DNA from: an uncultured Pelagibacteraceae bacterium
GTDB taxonomy: Bacteria; Pseudomonadota; Alphaproteobacteria; Pelagibacterales; Pelagibacteraceae
DNA length: 33,036 nucleotides
Direction of reading: 5' to 3'
Assembly (NCBI GenBank): GCA_902565385.1
Contig: CACFEW010000007.1
Span: forward strand, 1 to 33,036
Shown here: positions 1 to 7,806 of the stretch, piece by piece
How positions within the stretch are numbered: position 1 is the stretch's first letter
Layout of the letters: each line of letters begins with the position of its first letter
The notes under the pieces: generated by a model
Database searches by the model: none
What the model was told of the DNA's origin: nothing
Seen by the model: the letters and a program-made list of their open reading frames with translations, nothing else
Program-made: the position numbers and the translations under genes

Positions 1-114
1 TTTTCCATCTAATTGAGCTTTATCAAACAACTCTTTCTTAAAAGTTGTTTCTTTTTCCATTGCATTTACACTTAATGAAAATAAAAAGAAAATTGATATT
101 AATATTTTTTTCAT
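1..114 (-). CDS. Exported protein, N-terminal fragment (runs off the left edge)
   Basis: Only the first 38 codons are in the window. The reading begins MKKILISIFFLFSLSVNA, a typical signal peptide with a Lys-rich start, a hydrophobic core and a likely cut after NA, followed by a charged segment ending in QLDGK. The spacing and the 'aqldGK' ending resemble the start of exported thioredoxin-fold proteins, but the CxxC region would lie outside the window, so this is only a guess. The ATG is 6 bases after the azlD stop, so it probably belongs to the same transcript. It is too short for most gene callers at this edge. Confidence 0.6.
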   Translation of the reverse strand, partial: MKKILISIFFLFSLSVNAMEKETTFKKELFDKAQLDGK

Positions 115-120
115 ACGTTT

Positions 121-435
121 TTATACCATAAAAATTAAAAACCAATAAGAAGCTAGCCCTGAGATAATTGTCGCAATAATATTTTGACTTATTATTCCAA
201 TTAACATTGCAATTATTGCTGCCATTATTTTTGGATTGTTTTCTAATTGGAAATCTCCAGAGTTATCCAAAAAGATAGCAGGAAATATAATTGCAGGAAA
301 AATTGCTGAGGGCACAAAAGAGAGAATTTCTCTTATTCTATCATTGAACATTTCTTTCTTTAATAATGCTATCATTGAAAACCTTGTCAAAAAAGTTATC
401 AAACCACAGTATATAATTAATAGCCAGTTACTCAT
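121..435 (-). CDS. azlD: AzlD family branched-chain amino acid export subunit
   Basis: A 104-residue, very hydrophobic protein with about four membrane segments, the usual length and profile of AzlD (the small partner of AzlC). It contains the family-like stretch LTRFSMIALL near the N-terminus, followed by a proline-containing FVPSAIFPAIIFPAIF segment. AzlC and AzlD together form an inner-membrane exporter of branched-chain amino acids or analogues in characterised members. Its start overlaps the end of azlC by 8 bases, the standard arrangement for this pair and a sign of translational coupling. The substrate here is unknown. Confidence 0.85.
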   Translation of the reverse strand: MSNWLLIIYCGLITFLTRFSMIALLKKEMFNDRIREILSFVPSAIFPAIIFPAIFLDNSGDFQLENNPKIMAAIIAMLIGIISQNIIATIISGLASYWFLIFMV

Positions 436-1123
436 TTTTTTTATTCAACTTAGTTAAAATTGCTGCAGTAACTAAAGCAGTTACTCCAGCAACAATTACA
501 TATGCTTTATAAGGAACATAATTAAATCCAAACGTTGCCACTAATCCTGAAATAATTATCACAATCACATTTATAAATTTTCTAAAATCATTAACCAGTA
601 ATGCTAAAAAAGTTAACGGTACTGCAAAACTTAAGCCTAGTTTTTCAGGAATAAAAGCTCCCAAAACAATTCCTAAAAAAGTGGTTGTCTGCCAAATAAC
701 CCAACAAGTAATACCACCACCAAATAAATGAAAATATTTATCTTTATCTTTATTTTTTTTAAAATACTCATTTGATCTTGCAAAAGCTTGGTCAACTAAA
801 AAATATGAGATTACAATTTTCCAAATAAGTTTTAAATCTGATAAATGCTCAGAAACAACAGCTCCATACAAAAGATGTCTTGAGTTCACTGCTCCAACTG
901 AACTTATTATAACTAAAGATGAGGCGCCTCCTGAAAATAATTGCAGTAAAACAATTTGTGAAGCACCACCAAAGACTATTAATGACATTCCCATAGTTTC
1001 TATTGGGCTAAATCCAATATCAATTGAGAGAACCCCAAATATTAAACCAAATGGAACAACTGGGATCATCAGTGGGCTAACATCAAAAATACCCTTTAAA
1101 AAAACTCTAAATTTATTATTCAT
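428..1123 (-). CDS. azlC: AzlC family branched-chain amino acid permease, large subunit
   Basis: A 231-residue inner-membrane protein with the AzlC pattern: an N-terminal PLMIPVVPFGLIFGV segment, then a Gly/Ala-rich GGASQIVLLQLFSGGAS segment, then NSRHLLYGA with the conserved Asn-Arg-His, and several further membrane helices. The length matches the family. It is followed directly by azlD (8-base overlap) and preceded by the ATPase gene of the iron transporter with a gap of only about 15 bases, so it is probably on the same message as that transporter. That placement is unusual for an amino acid exporter and may be simple read-through. Confidence 0.88.
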   Translation of the reverse strand: MNNKFRVFLKGIFDVSPLMIPVVPFGLIFGVLSIDIGFSPIETMGMSLIVFGGASQIVLLQLFSGGASSLVIISSVGAVNSRHLLYGAVVSEHLSDLKLIWKIVISYFLVDQAFARSNEYFKKNKDKDKYFHLFGGGITCWVIWQTTTFLGIVLGAFIPEKLGLSFAVPLTFLALLVNDFRKFINVIVIIISGLVATFGFNYVPYKAYVIVAGVTALVTAAILTKLNKKNE

Positions 1124-1138
1124 TTTAGAGAGTTTTTA

Positions 1139-2200
1139 TTAGAAGCAAACAATATGATCAATATGAATTGGTCTTTTTATGCCAAATTTTTCATTCTCCT
1201 CGTGTTGGTGAATATGATGAGAGTGAACAAAAACTGGAATTAATAAATTACTTGGCGTTTTAAGAGTGTAGATAAAATTTGTGCCCCTAAACTTTCTATC
1301 TATAACTTCAAACTTTAAATTACTTTGGTCATCATGATGCAAGTCCTCTGGTTGAACCAAAAGTTTTACTTTTGATCCTATTGGAAAAGGTTTATTAAAA
1401 TTACCCGTAATTGTTCCAAGATCTTTATTTTCTAAACTTTTAGGACTTGTGACCTCTGCAGGAATTAGGATGCCTCTATTTAAAAAATTAACTACCTCTA
1501 TTGAGTTGGGTAAATGATAAACATTATATGGATCGTCAAATTGTTTGAGTTCCTGATTTAAAATAATTCCACATTTTGATCCTAAATAAAATGCTTCATA
1601 AGAGTCATGAGTTACAATTATTGTAGTAATTTTTGAACTCCTTAATATTTTTTTTAATTTTTCCTGTATTTCTTCTTTAAAACTTTGATCAACATTTGAT
1701 AATGGTTCATCTAATAACAGTAGGTCTGGATTAGTGATTAAAGATCTCGCAAGTGAAGCTCTTTGAGCTTCTCCAGCGCTAATTTCATGTGGAAATTTAT
1801 TTAAAATTATAGAGATATCTAGTAGATCAATAATTTCTTGAAAGTTTAAATTTTTTTCTTTTTTATCTTTATTTCTATCGGCACCTAATAATATATTTTT
1901 TTCTACAGTATAATGTGGAAATAAACTGTTTTCTTGAAATGCAAGTGATATATTTCTGTTTTCAGGCTCAACATTTTTTTGATTTGAAGATAATACATTT
2001 CCTTTTAGCTCTATTGTTCCTCTTTCAATTTTTTCTAAGCCAGCAATTGTTCTTAAAATTGTAGTTTTGCCAATTCCCGATGGACCTAGAAGACATATAA
2101 TATCTCCTTCATTTTCAATGGCAAAAGACACATTGGCTACTTTTGTTTTGCCTCCAACTTTAAAATTAACATTTTTTACTTCAAAAAAATTTTTACTCAT
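1139..2200 (-). CDS. fbpC: Fe(III) ABC transporter ATP-binding protein (FbpC type)
   Basis: A 353-residue ATPase that would power Fe(III) import through FbpB. Visible motifs are Walker A GPSGIGKTT (about residues 39-47), a Q-loop around QENSLFP (about 89), an ABC signature written as ISAGEAQR (about 140-147) instead of the usual LSGGQ, Walker B LLLLDEP (about 160-166) with the catalytic Glu, and the H-loop His in VTHD (about 198). The last 110 or so residues form a TOBE-like regulatory domain. They carry a His cluster, HSHHIHQH, near the C-terminus that is unusually dense. The start overlaps the end of fbpB by 8 bases. Iron as substrate is inferred from the neighbouring FbpA. Confidence 0.88.
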   Translation of the reverse strand: MSKNFFEVKNVNFKVGGKTKVANVSFAIENEGDIICLLGPSGIGKTTILRTIAGLEKIERGTIELKGNVLSSNQKNVEPENRNISLAFQENSLFPHYTVEKNILLGADRNKDKKEKNLNFQEIIDLLDISIILNKFPHEISAGEAQRASLARSLITNPDLLLLDEPLSNVDQSFKEEIQEKLKKILRSSKITTIIVTHDSYEAFYLGSKCGIILNQELKQFDDPYNVYHLPNSIEVVNFLNRGILIPAEVTSPKSLENKDLGTITGNFNKPFPIGSKVKLLVQPEDLHHDDQSNLKFEVIDRKFRGTNFIYTLKTPSNLLIPVFVHSHHIHQHEENEKFGIKRPIHIDHIVCF

Positions 2201-3818
2201 TGTTCTCTCTTAAAATATATTTTGAGCTAATTATAATGAATAAAGATGCAATTAATATCAAAAATAAAGAAGGCACAGCAGCTGCCTCTAATAAATCCTC
2301 CGAGGCAGAAATGTATGCTGTAGTTGCAAAAGTTTCAAAATTAAAAGGTCTTAAGATTAATGTTATAGGTAGTTCCCTAATTATCTCTAATGAAATTAAA
2401 ATAATTATAAATAATAAGGAATTTCTTAAGAAAGGAATGTGAATATTCATAAAGGTCTTTCTTTTTGAATAACCAAGTAAGTACGCACTTTCATCAACAG
2501 ATATATTTATTTTTTCATATCCTGATTTTATTCCATTAAATGCTAAAGAATAAAATCTTACAAAATAAACTAATACTAATCCTAAAATAGAACCAATAAA
2601 AACTTTCTTGATAGAGTCAAATCCCAAAGATTTAATTATACTGTTATCAAACCATGCAATAAAACTTATAAATGCAATAGCCAAAATAACTCCAGGAATT
2701 GCATATCCTGAAATAGATAAAGTTGATAAAATGTTTAAGACTTTATTTTTAGAAACTCTATTTCCATAATTAGATATTAATGAGAATAAAATTAAAACAA
2801 AGCTAGACAATATTACAATGTAAAGAGTATTTGTTAAAAGTTCAAAAATTTCTAAATCAAATAAATTTTCTGGAAATTTAATTGTCCAATACATCATTTG
2901 GAGTAACGGAAATAAAAAACTAATTAAGAATATTAAAAAACAATATGAAAATGCATATAAAGATTTATTTCCAATAAGTTTAATCTTTTCTTTTTGTTTA
3001 AATCCTCCTCGAGAATTAAAATGATACCGTGCGTTTTTTCTAGAAAAATTCTCCAAAATAAATAATGCAAAAATGAATATTAACAAGAAAAAGGATATTC
3101 TATTCGCAAAGGCTAAATCATCAAAAGCTATCCAGGAATTATAGATTCCAGTTGTAAGAGTATTGATTGAAAAAAAATCAACTGCACCAAATTCTGCTAA
3201 AGTTTCCATCGCAACTAAAGATAGTCCAGCAACTATTGCGGGCCGAGCTGCAGGAAGTACTATCTTGTAAAAAGATTCAAATTTTGAAAAACCTAGGTTT
3301 TTTCCTAGGTCAATAAGACTTTGAGATTGGTATAAAAATGAGGCCCTGGCTAAAATATAAACATATGCAAACAAAGAGAAAGAGATAGATAATATTGCGC
3401 CTAACATGCCATCAAATTTAGGAATGTGTTGGTTATAATTTCCTTCTCCAAAAAGATTTTTTAAGATTGTATATGCAGTGCCATAATTTTCAAAAAAAGC
3501 AGTTAACGAATATGCATAAATATAAGGTGGTACTGCAAAAGATAATATCAATGCCCATTTAAAAAAGTTAGAAAATGGAAAATCAAAAAAAGATACCAAA
3601 TAAGCTGAGCTAGTACCTATAATAAATGTTAAAATAAGAACACATATTAGTAATACTGATGAATTAAAAATGTACTCGATTAAAAATGTATTTTTTAAAA
3701 GTTCATAATAGTTTGAAGTTTCTTCAAAAAAACTTGTAAATACGGTAATTATTGGAATTATGACAAATATTGAAATCAATAATGAGAAAAAAAACCAGAT
3801 GTTAAAAAATTTATGCAT
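2193..3818 (-). CDS. fbpB: Fe(III) ABC transporter permease (FbpB type, fused double permease)
   Basis: A 541-residue inner-membrane protein made of two binding-protein-dependent permease halves in tandem, about 12 membrane segments, which is the normal layout for FbpB/SfuB. Each half has an EAA-like loop that contacts the ATPase: near DLGKNLGFSKFESFYKIVLP in the first half and near ESAYLLGYSKRKTF followed by HIPFLRNSL in the second. The gene is followed by fbpC with an 8-base overlap. It is separated from the upstream small Cys gene by about 110 bases containing a strong hairpin, so membrane components may be made at a lower level than the binding protein. Confidence 0.9.
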   Translation of the reverse strand: MHKFFNIWFFFSLLISIFVIIPIITVFTSFFEETSNYYELLKNTFLIEYIFNSSVLLICVLILTFIIGTSSAYLVSFFDFPFSNFFKWALILSFAVPPYIYAYSLTAFFENYGTAYTILKNLFGEGNYNQHIPKFDGMLGAILSISFSLFAYVYILARASFLYQSQSLIDLGKNLGFSKFESFYKIVLPAARPAIVAGLSLVAMETLAEFGAVDFFSINTLTTGIYNSWIAFDDLAFANRISFFLLIFIFALFILENFSRKNARYHFNSRGGFKQKEKIKLIGNKSLYAFSYCFLIFLISFLFPLLQMMYWTIKFPENLFDLEIFELLTNTLYIVILSSFVLILFSLISNYGNRVSKNKVLNILSTLSISGYAIPGVILAIAFISFIAWFDNSIIKSLGFDSIKKVFIGSILGLVLVYFVRFYSLAFNGIKSGYEKINISVDESAYLLGYSKRKTFMNIHIPFLRNSLLFIIILISLEIIRELPITLILRPFNFETFATTAYISASEDLLEAAAVPSLFLILIASLFIIISSKYILRENNE

Positions 3819-3885
3819 TTAAAATTTTATATTATATTAATTTTTTTAGAAAAGTAATTAATGTTTATTAAGTATTTCAAATTTA

Positions 3886-3918
3886 GTGTCCACCGTAATC
3901 TACATTTACGATGGACAC
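3886..3918 (-). promoter_or_regulatory. Strong hairpin between the fbpA-proximal genes and fbpB
   Basis: Two 13-base arms (3886-3898 and 3906-3918) pair along their whole length with one G-T wobble, around a 7-base loop. The arms contain GTGTCC/GGACAC, far more GC-rich than the surrounding DNA. No T-run follows the stem on either strand, so it is not a textbook intrinsic terminator. Its position after the binding-protein gene and the small Cys gene and before the permease gene is where stabilising or attenuating hairpins occur in other binding-protein transporter operons, keeping the binding protein in excess. That role is inference. Confidence 0.6.
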
Positions 3919-3930
3919 CGGAAAGAAAAA

Positions 3931-4101
3931 TTAGAAATCAAAAACTTTAAGGAGATGCGGAACTTCCTTAGGTTCAATTTCTTCCAGTTTTCTTTTATTT
4001 ATTCTTTGATCGATTTTTTTACACTCCATAATACATGGGGAACATGCCTTGGAAGATTTATTTAAATCAATCTCTGAAATAAATCTTTTTTCTTGTTTCA
4101 T
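3931..4101 (-). CDS. Small Cys-motif protein of the iron uptake cluster, function unknown
   Basis: A 56-residue, soluble, highly charged protein with one compact motif, CSPCIMEC (Cys 20, 23 and 27, CxxCxxxC), in a Lys/Glu-rich background. There is no signal peptide. The ATG at 4101 lies two bases after the fbpA stop and has a GGAAG Shine-Dalgarno-like sequence at good spacing inside the fbpA tail. An upstream TTG in frame is a poorer start. The tight coupling to fbpA and the metal-binding look of the motif suggest a cytoplasmic iron-related role (sensor, chaperone or FeS-carrying peptide), but no family is recognised and this is inference. Confidence 0.7.
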   Translation of the reverse strand: MKQEKRFISEIDLNKSSKACSPCIMECKKIDQRINKRKLEEIEPKEVPHLLKVFDF

Positions 4102-4103
4102 TG

Positions 4104-5132
4104 TTACTTCCAACCAGCGGCAGTCATTACTTCTACTGCAGCAGCCTGATTTTTTCCATAAGAAGCTAACTTAGTTTTCATATCTTGTTTGAAATCTAAT
4201 CCTAAGTTATTTACTACTAATGAACTTGGTGAAACACCGTTAATCATCGGAAACTCAAAAGTGTTGTTAGTAAAATGCTCTTGAGATTGAGGAGTCAGTA
4301 AAAACTCTACAAGCTTGATAGCGTTAGCTTTATTAGGAGCACCTTTGACCAAAGCGGCACAACTAACATTCATGTGTGTTCCTCTATCATTTTGATTAGG
4401 GAAGAAAGCTTTAACTTTCTTAGCTGCTTCTTGTTGCTCTGCACCTTTTTTACCAGACAACATAAGTGCTAGATAATAAGTATTAGCTACAGCAATATCA
4501 GCTTCTCCTGCTGCGACTGCCATAATTTGAGCTCTATCATTACCTGTAGGTGTTCTTGCCATGTTTGCAACAACTCCTTCAGCCCATTCAGCTGTAGCTT
4601 TTTTTCCATTATTTTTAATTAATGATGCTACTAAAGATTTATTATAAATATTGCTAGATTTTCTAATTACTAATCTACCTTTCCACTTAGGATCAGCTAA
4701 ACCTTCATAAGTCATTCCAGATAATTCTGCACCTGTAACTCTCTCCGGCGAATAATAAATTATTCTAGCTCTTTTAGCTATTCCAACCCATTTATTCGTT
4801 CTAAAAGTTTTTGGTACAGCATCTTTGATTGCTGCTGATGTTAAACCACTTTGAAGTGCACCTTTTGCATCCATTGCTCCACATCTTCCAGCATCAGCTG
4901 TAATATATAAGTCAGCAGAAGAATCAGCACCCTCACTTAGAATTCTTTTTTCTAAAGCACCTGATTTTCCGTTTATCAAATTGACTTTGATTCCAGTCAT
5001 ATTTGTAAACTTAGAATAAAGCTCACCATCTGCTTTATAATGTCTTGCATTAAAAACATTTACCTCATTCGCCATCACAACTGATGAGGCAAATAAAGAT
5101 GCTATCAATGCAAAAATTGATATATTTCTCAT
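4104..5132 (-). CDS. fbpA: Periplasmic Fe(III)-binding protein (FbpA type)
   Basis: A 342-residue exported protein that would capture ferric iron in the periplasm and hand it to FbpB/FbpC. A signal peptide (MRNISIFALIASLFASSVVMA) is followed by the mature start NEVNVFNARHY, whose His31-Tyr32 match iron-ligand positions in the family, and the paired tyrosines in NTYYLAL (Tyr218-Tyr219) are the classic Fe-binding pair. Two cysteines (about 83 and 257) could form a disulfide. I chose the ATG at 5132 over one seven codons upstream because GGAG sits 5 bases before it. Two Fur-like palindromes lie 34-68 bases upstream, consistent with iron repression. Confidence 0.93.
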   Translation of the reverse strand: MRNISIFALIASLFASSVVMANEVNVFNARHYKADGELYSKFTNMTGIKVNLINGKSGALEKRILSEGADSSADLYITADAGRCGAMDAKGALQSGLTSAAIKDAVPKTFRTNKWVGIAKRARIIYYSPERVTGAELSGMTYEGLADPKWKGRLVIRKSSNIYNKSLVASLIKNNGKKATAEWAEGVVANMARTPTGNDRAQIMAVAAGEADIAVANTYYLALMLSGKKGAEQQEAAKKVKAFFPNQNDRGTHMNVSCAALVKGAPNKANAIKLVEFLLTPQSQEHFTNNTFEFPMINGVSPSSLVVNNLGLDFKQDMKTKLASYGKNQAAAVEVMTAAGWK

Positions 5133-5165
5133 TATTTCTCCATTCTTCCGCAAGATTTAATTGAG

Positions 5166-5184
5166 AATGAGAACTATTCTCATT
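5166..5184 (-). promoter_or_regulatory. Fur-like operator 1 upstream of fbpA
   Basis: The 19-base sequence AATGAGAACTATTCTCATT is a perfect inverted repeat (8-base arms, 3-base centre). It matches the classical Fur box AATGATAATNATTATCATT at all but three positions besides the free centre. It lies between the LysR gene and fbpA and overlaps the region where the fbpA promoter must be. The protein that binds could be Fur or another iron-responsive regulator of alphaproteobacteria. Confidence 0.75.
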
Positions 5185-5200
5185 GAGAATGATTATCAAT
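5182..5200 (-). promoter_or_regulatory. Fur-like operator 2, overlapping operator 1
   Basis: ATTGAGAATGATTATCAAT is a second 19-base inverted repeat (9-base arms with one mismatch around a single central base). It shares its first 3 bases with operator 1. The two boxes are 16 bases apart centre to centre. Overlapping arrays of this kind occur at Fur-regulated promoters, where dimers bind side by side. Confidence 0.68.
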
Positions 5201-5221
5201 CGCAAAGATGTCGCAGGCTAA

Positions 5222-6112
5222 CTAAGACTTCCAGTCGCCTATTTTGCTGAACAAAAAGTTCCTAAAAGCCTGAACTCTGGCTGTGTTTTTTAAAGATTGT
5301 GGATAAACGAAGTGTGCCTCTGTGATTGGTCCCTCAGATTTAGGTAAAACTTTAATAATATTGGTCGAATTACTTACTAAATATTCAGGCAGTGCTGCTA
5401 AACCTACTCCAGACTCCACTGCTAGTAAAAGTCCCATAACACTATTTACCTTCATTATAGGTTTTCTTTTTTTTCCGTCATGCATCCCTAACTTTAATGC
5501 CCACTCTGGATTATAAACTGGAGAAGGTGCTCCTTTACCAAATGATATGAATTTGTGTTTATTTAAGTCACTCACAGTTTTTGGCATACCATATTTTTCT
5601 AAATATTTGTTAGACCCATAAATATAATATTTTAGATCTATAAGCTTTTTTTGAATATAATTTAATTGTTTAGGTCTTCTCATAAAAATACCAATATCTG
5701 CTTGTCTTGTACTTAAGTCCAGCTCCTTATCCTCAAAAATCAACTCAATTTCAACCTCGGGATTTAACCGCATAAATTCCTCAATTCTAGGTGTTAACCA
5801 ATGAGTTCCAAAACTTCTAACTGTTGTAATTGTCAATTTTCCTGTTGGTTTATTTTTTTGATCTCCTAGTGAAGTTTCCACTTCTTTGAGTTTACTTATA
5901 ACTTCGTGTGCAGTCTTAAATACATACTCTCCATTTTCGGTGAGCGTAAGACCTCTTGCGTGTCTCTCAAATAATTGAACTTTTAAGTCTTGTTCCAAAG
6001 ATTGAATTTGTCTACTTATTGCTGATTGACTAAGATTTAAATTTATAGTTGCATTAGTAAAACTTCCTGCTTCTGCAACTGCATGAAAAATTTTAAGTTT
6101 ATCCCAGTCCAT
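5222..6112 (-). CDS. LysR-family transcriptional regulator
   Basis: A 296-residue regulator. Residues 1-60 form the LysR winged helix-turn-helix (LKIFHAVAEAGSFTNATINLNLSQSAISRQI, followed by LEQDLKVQLFERHARGLTLTENG). A linker helix and a periplasmic-binding-protein-like effector domain follow (starting near GKLTITTVRSFG). The length is normal. The ATG overlaps the stop codon of the upstream acuI-like gene (TAATG), so the two are translated together. This suggests that the regulator acts on that reductase gene or its pathway. It precedes fbpA, but the intervening Fur-like sites argue for a separate promoter there. The effector cannot be told from sequence. Confidence 0.9.
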   Translation of the reverse strand: MDWDKLKIFHAVAEAGSFTNATINLNLSQSAISRQIQSLEQDLKVQLFERHARGLTLTENGEYVFKTAHEVISKLKEVETSLGDQKNKPTGKLTITTVRSFGTHWLTPRIEEFMRLNPEVEIELIFEDKELDLSTRQADIGIFMRRPKQLNYIQKKLIDLKYYIYGSNKYLEKYGMPKTVSDLNKHKFISFGKGAPSPVYNPEWALKLGMHDGKKRKPIMKVNSVMGLLLAVESGVGLAALPEYLVSNSTNIIKVLPKSEGPITEAHFVYPQSLKNTARVQAFRNFLFSKIGDWKS

Positions 6113-7113
6113 TATTTATTTAAATCAACCAAAACTCTTCCAGAAATTTCACCCTTTAATATTTTAGGATAAGTTTCAATTAACTCCTCCAAGCTAACAG
6201 TTTGAATAGATTTTTCTATTAAGTTGAAATCGATTAATTTTGCAGCCTCTCCCCATATAAACTCTCTTCTTTTGATGCTACAATTAGCTGAGTCCATTCC
6301 CCAAAGTTTTATTCCACGTAACATAAAAGGAATAACATTTGTGTTAAGTTCATTTGTACTTGCATTACCACACACTGCAACAATCCCATTTGAATTAGTT
6401 TGAACAATTGCGTTAGCTAAAATTTTACCACCAACTGTATCTACTACCCCATCCCATAAACCTTTATCTATAAGTTTTGGATCTTTATCAAATTCAACGC
6501 GATTTATAACATTTTTAGCACCTAATGATTTTAAGTAATCAGCTTTAGAATCTTTTCCTGAGACCGCTGTAACATTGTATCCCATCTTATTTAATATCAT
6601 AACCGCAATACTTCCGACTCCACCGGTTGCACCTGTAACTAAAACATCATTTACTTTTGCACCAAGCAAAATTTCCTCTCTAGCTTTTATTGCAAATGCT
6701 GCCATTAAAGATGTAAAACCAGCAGTCCCTAAAATCATTGCTTGCTTACTTGATAAATCACTTGGTTTCTTTATTAAGAAATCTCCGTTAACTTTTGCTA
6801 TTTGAGAATATCCACCATAAAAAATTTCTCCAACTCTAAAGCCTGTTAAAATTACTTCATCGCCTGACTTAAATTTTGAATTTTCACTTTCCAAAACAGT
6901 TCCTGAAAAATCTATGCCTGGGATATGCGGAAACTCTTTTACTAACCTTCCACCGTTTTTTAAAATCATTCCATCTTTAAAATTAAGATCTGAATAGTCA
7001 ACTTTAATAGTTACATCACCATGTTTTAAAAAACTTTTGTCTAATGATTTTACTTCTCTTGTAAAGTTGTCACCCTCTTGATTTAAAACTAATGCTTTAA
7101 ATTGGTCTGACAC
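6112..7113 (-). CDS. acuI: Acryloyl-CoA reductase-like zinc-free MDR oxidoreductase (AcuI/YhdH family)
   Basis: A 333-residue medium-chain dehydrogenase/reductase. The N-terminal GroES-like half contains YSDLNFKDGMILKNGGRL and HIPGIDFSGTV, typical of the YhdH/AcuI group. The Rossmann half has VTGATGGVGSIAV for NADPH binding. The zinc-ligand residues of alcohol dehydrogenases are absent. Characterised AcuI proteins reduce acryloyl-CoA to propionyl-CoA with NADPH, which matters for DMSP-derived acrylate detoxification and propionate formation in marine bacteria. Here that activity is inferred from family resemblance. It lies between folE (2-base gap) and the LysR gene (1-base overlap). A general quinone-oxidoreductase-like role is the alternative. 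Confidence 0.82.
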   Translation of the reverse strand: MSDQFKALVLNQEGDNFTREVKSLDKSFLKHGDVTIKVDYSDLNFKDGMILKNGGRLVKEFPHIPGIDFSGTVLESENSKFKSGDEVILTGFRVGEIFYGGYSQIAKVNGDFLIKKPSDLSSKQAMILGTAGFTSLMAAFAIKAREEILLGAKVNDVLVTGATGGVGSIAVMILNKMGYNVTAVSGKDSKADYLKSLGAKNVINRVEFDKDPKLIDKGLWDGVVDTVGGKILANAIVQTNSNGIVAVCGNASTNELNTNVIPFMLRGIKLWGMDSANCSIKRREFIWGEAAKLIDFNLIEKSIQTVSLEELIETYPKILKGEISGRVLVDLNK

Positions 7114-7115
7114 TT

Positions 7116-7730
7116 TTAATCTTTTGAATTACTTATTAACCTTAAATATCTGTTTTGATAACTTAAATCTTCTTTAAATTGACCTAAATAATAATTTGTG
7201 ACTGTTGTAGCTTGTTCTTTTTTGATTCCTCTCATAGTCATACATTGATGAGTTGAGTCTATTGTAACTGCTACCCCTTTGGCATCTAGAGATTGCATTA
7301 GTGTGTTCGCAATCTGCATAGTTAATCTTTCTTGAGTTTGTAATCTTTTAGAAAAAACCTCTACCACTCTTGCTAATTTGCTTAATCCAACAACTCTTTC
7401 ATTAGGTATATATGCTACATGAGCTTTACCAATTATTGGTGCCATATGATGTTCGCAATGACTTTGAACAGAAATATTTTTTTGAATAACCATATCATCA
7501 TACCCATCGACATCGCCAAAAGTTTTATCTAAAACTTGAATAGGATCTTCCTTATAACCTTTGAAATACTCCTTAAATGCTTTAACAACTCTTTTTGGAG
7601 TTTCTAATAATCCTTCTCGATTGGGGTCTTCACCCATCCAAGATAAAATAGTTTTAAAAGCTTCCTCTGCTTCTTTGTCAGAAATCTTCTTCGGATTTTG
7701 ATTATTATCTATGTCTTTAACTAATTTCAT
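7116..7730 (-). CDS. folE: GTP cyclohydrolase I
   Basis: A 204-residue enzyme that converts GTP to 7,8-dihydroneopterin triphosphate, the first step of tetrahydrofolate synthesis. Key family elements are visible: QSHCEHHMAPIIGKAHVAYIP with the zinc Cys and catalytic His, VVGLSKLARVVEVFSKRLQTQERLT, and DSTHQCMTMRG with the second zinc Cys. The length is normal, with an Asn/Lys-rich N-terminal extension of about 20 residues. It is the first gene of the minus-strand run toward acuI and is divergent from hisI across 76 bases. A folate gene makes sense in a region full of THF-dependent demethylation enzymes. Confidence 0.95.
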   Translation of the reverse strand: MKLVKDIDNNQNPKKISDKEAEEAFKTILSWMGEDPNREGLLETPKRVVKAFKEYFKGYKEDPIQVLDKTFGDVDGYDDMVIQKNISVQSHCEHHMAPIIGKAHVAYIPNERVVGLSKLARVVEVFSKRLQTQERLTMQIANTLMQSLDAKGVAVTIDSTHQCMTMRGIKKEQATTVTNYYLGQFKEDLSYQNRYLRLISNSKD

Positions 7731-7806
7731 GGAGGGCTTTATACATATAAATGTGCATTTTTAAAATATTTAATATATCTCTATATGTGCTACATAATTA
7801 CCGAAT

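Noticed and set aside
5133-5153. Start of fbpA seven codons upstream (MRKNGEI...)
   Set aside because: The internal ATG at 5132 has GGAG at good spacing and gives a normal signal peptide start.
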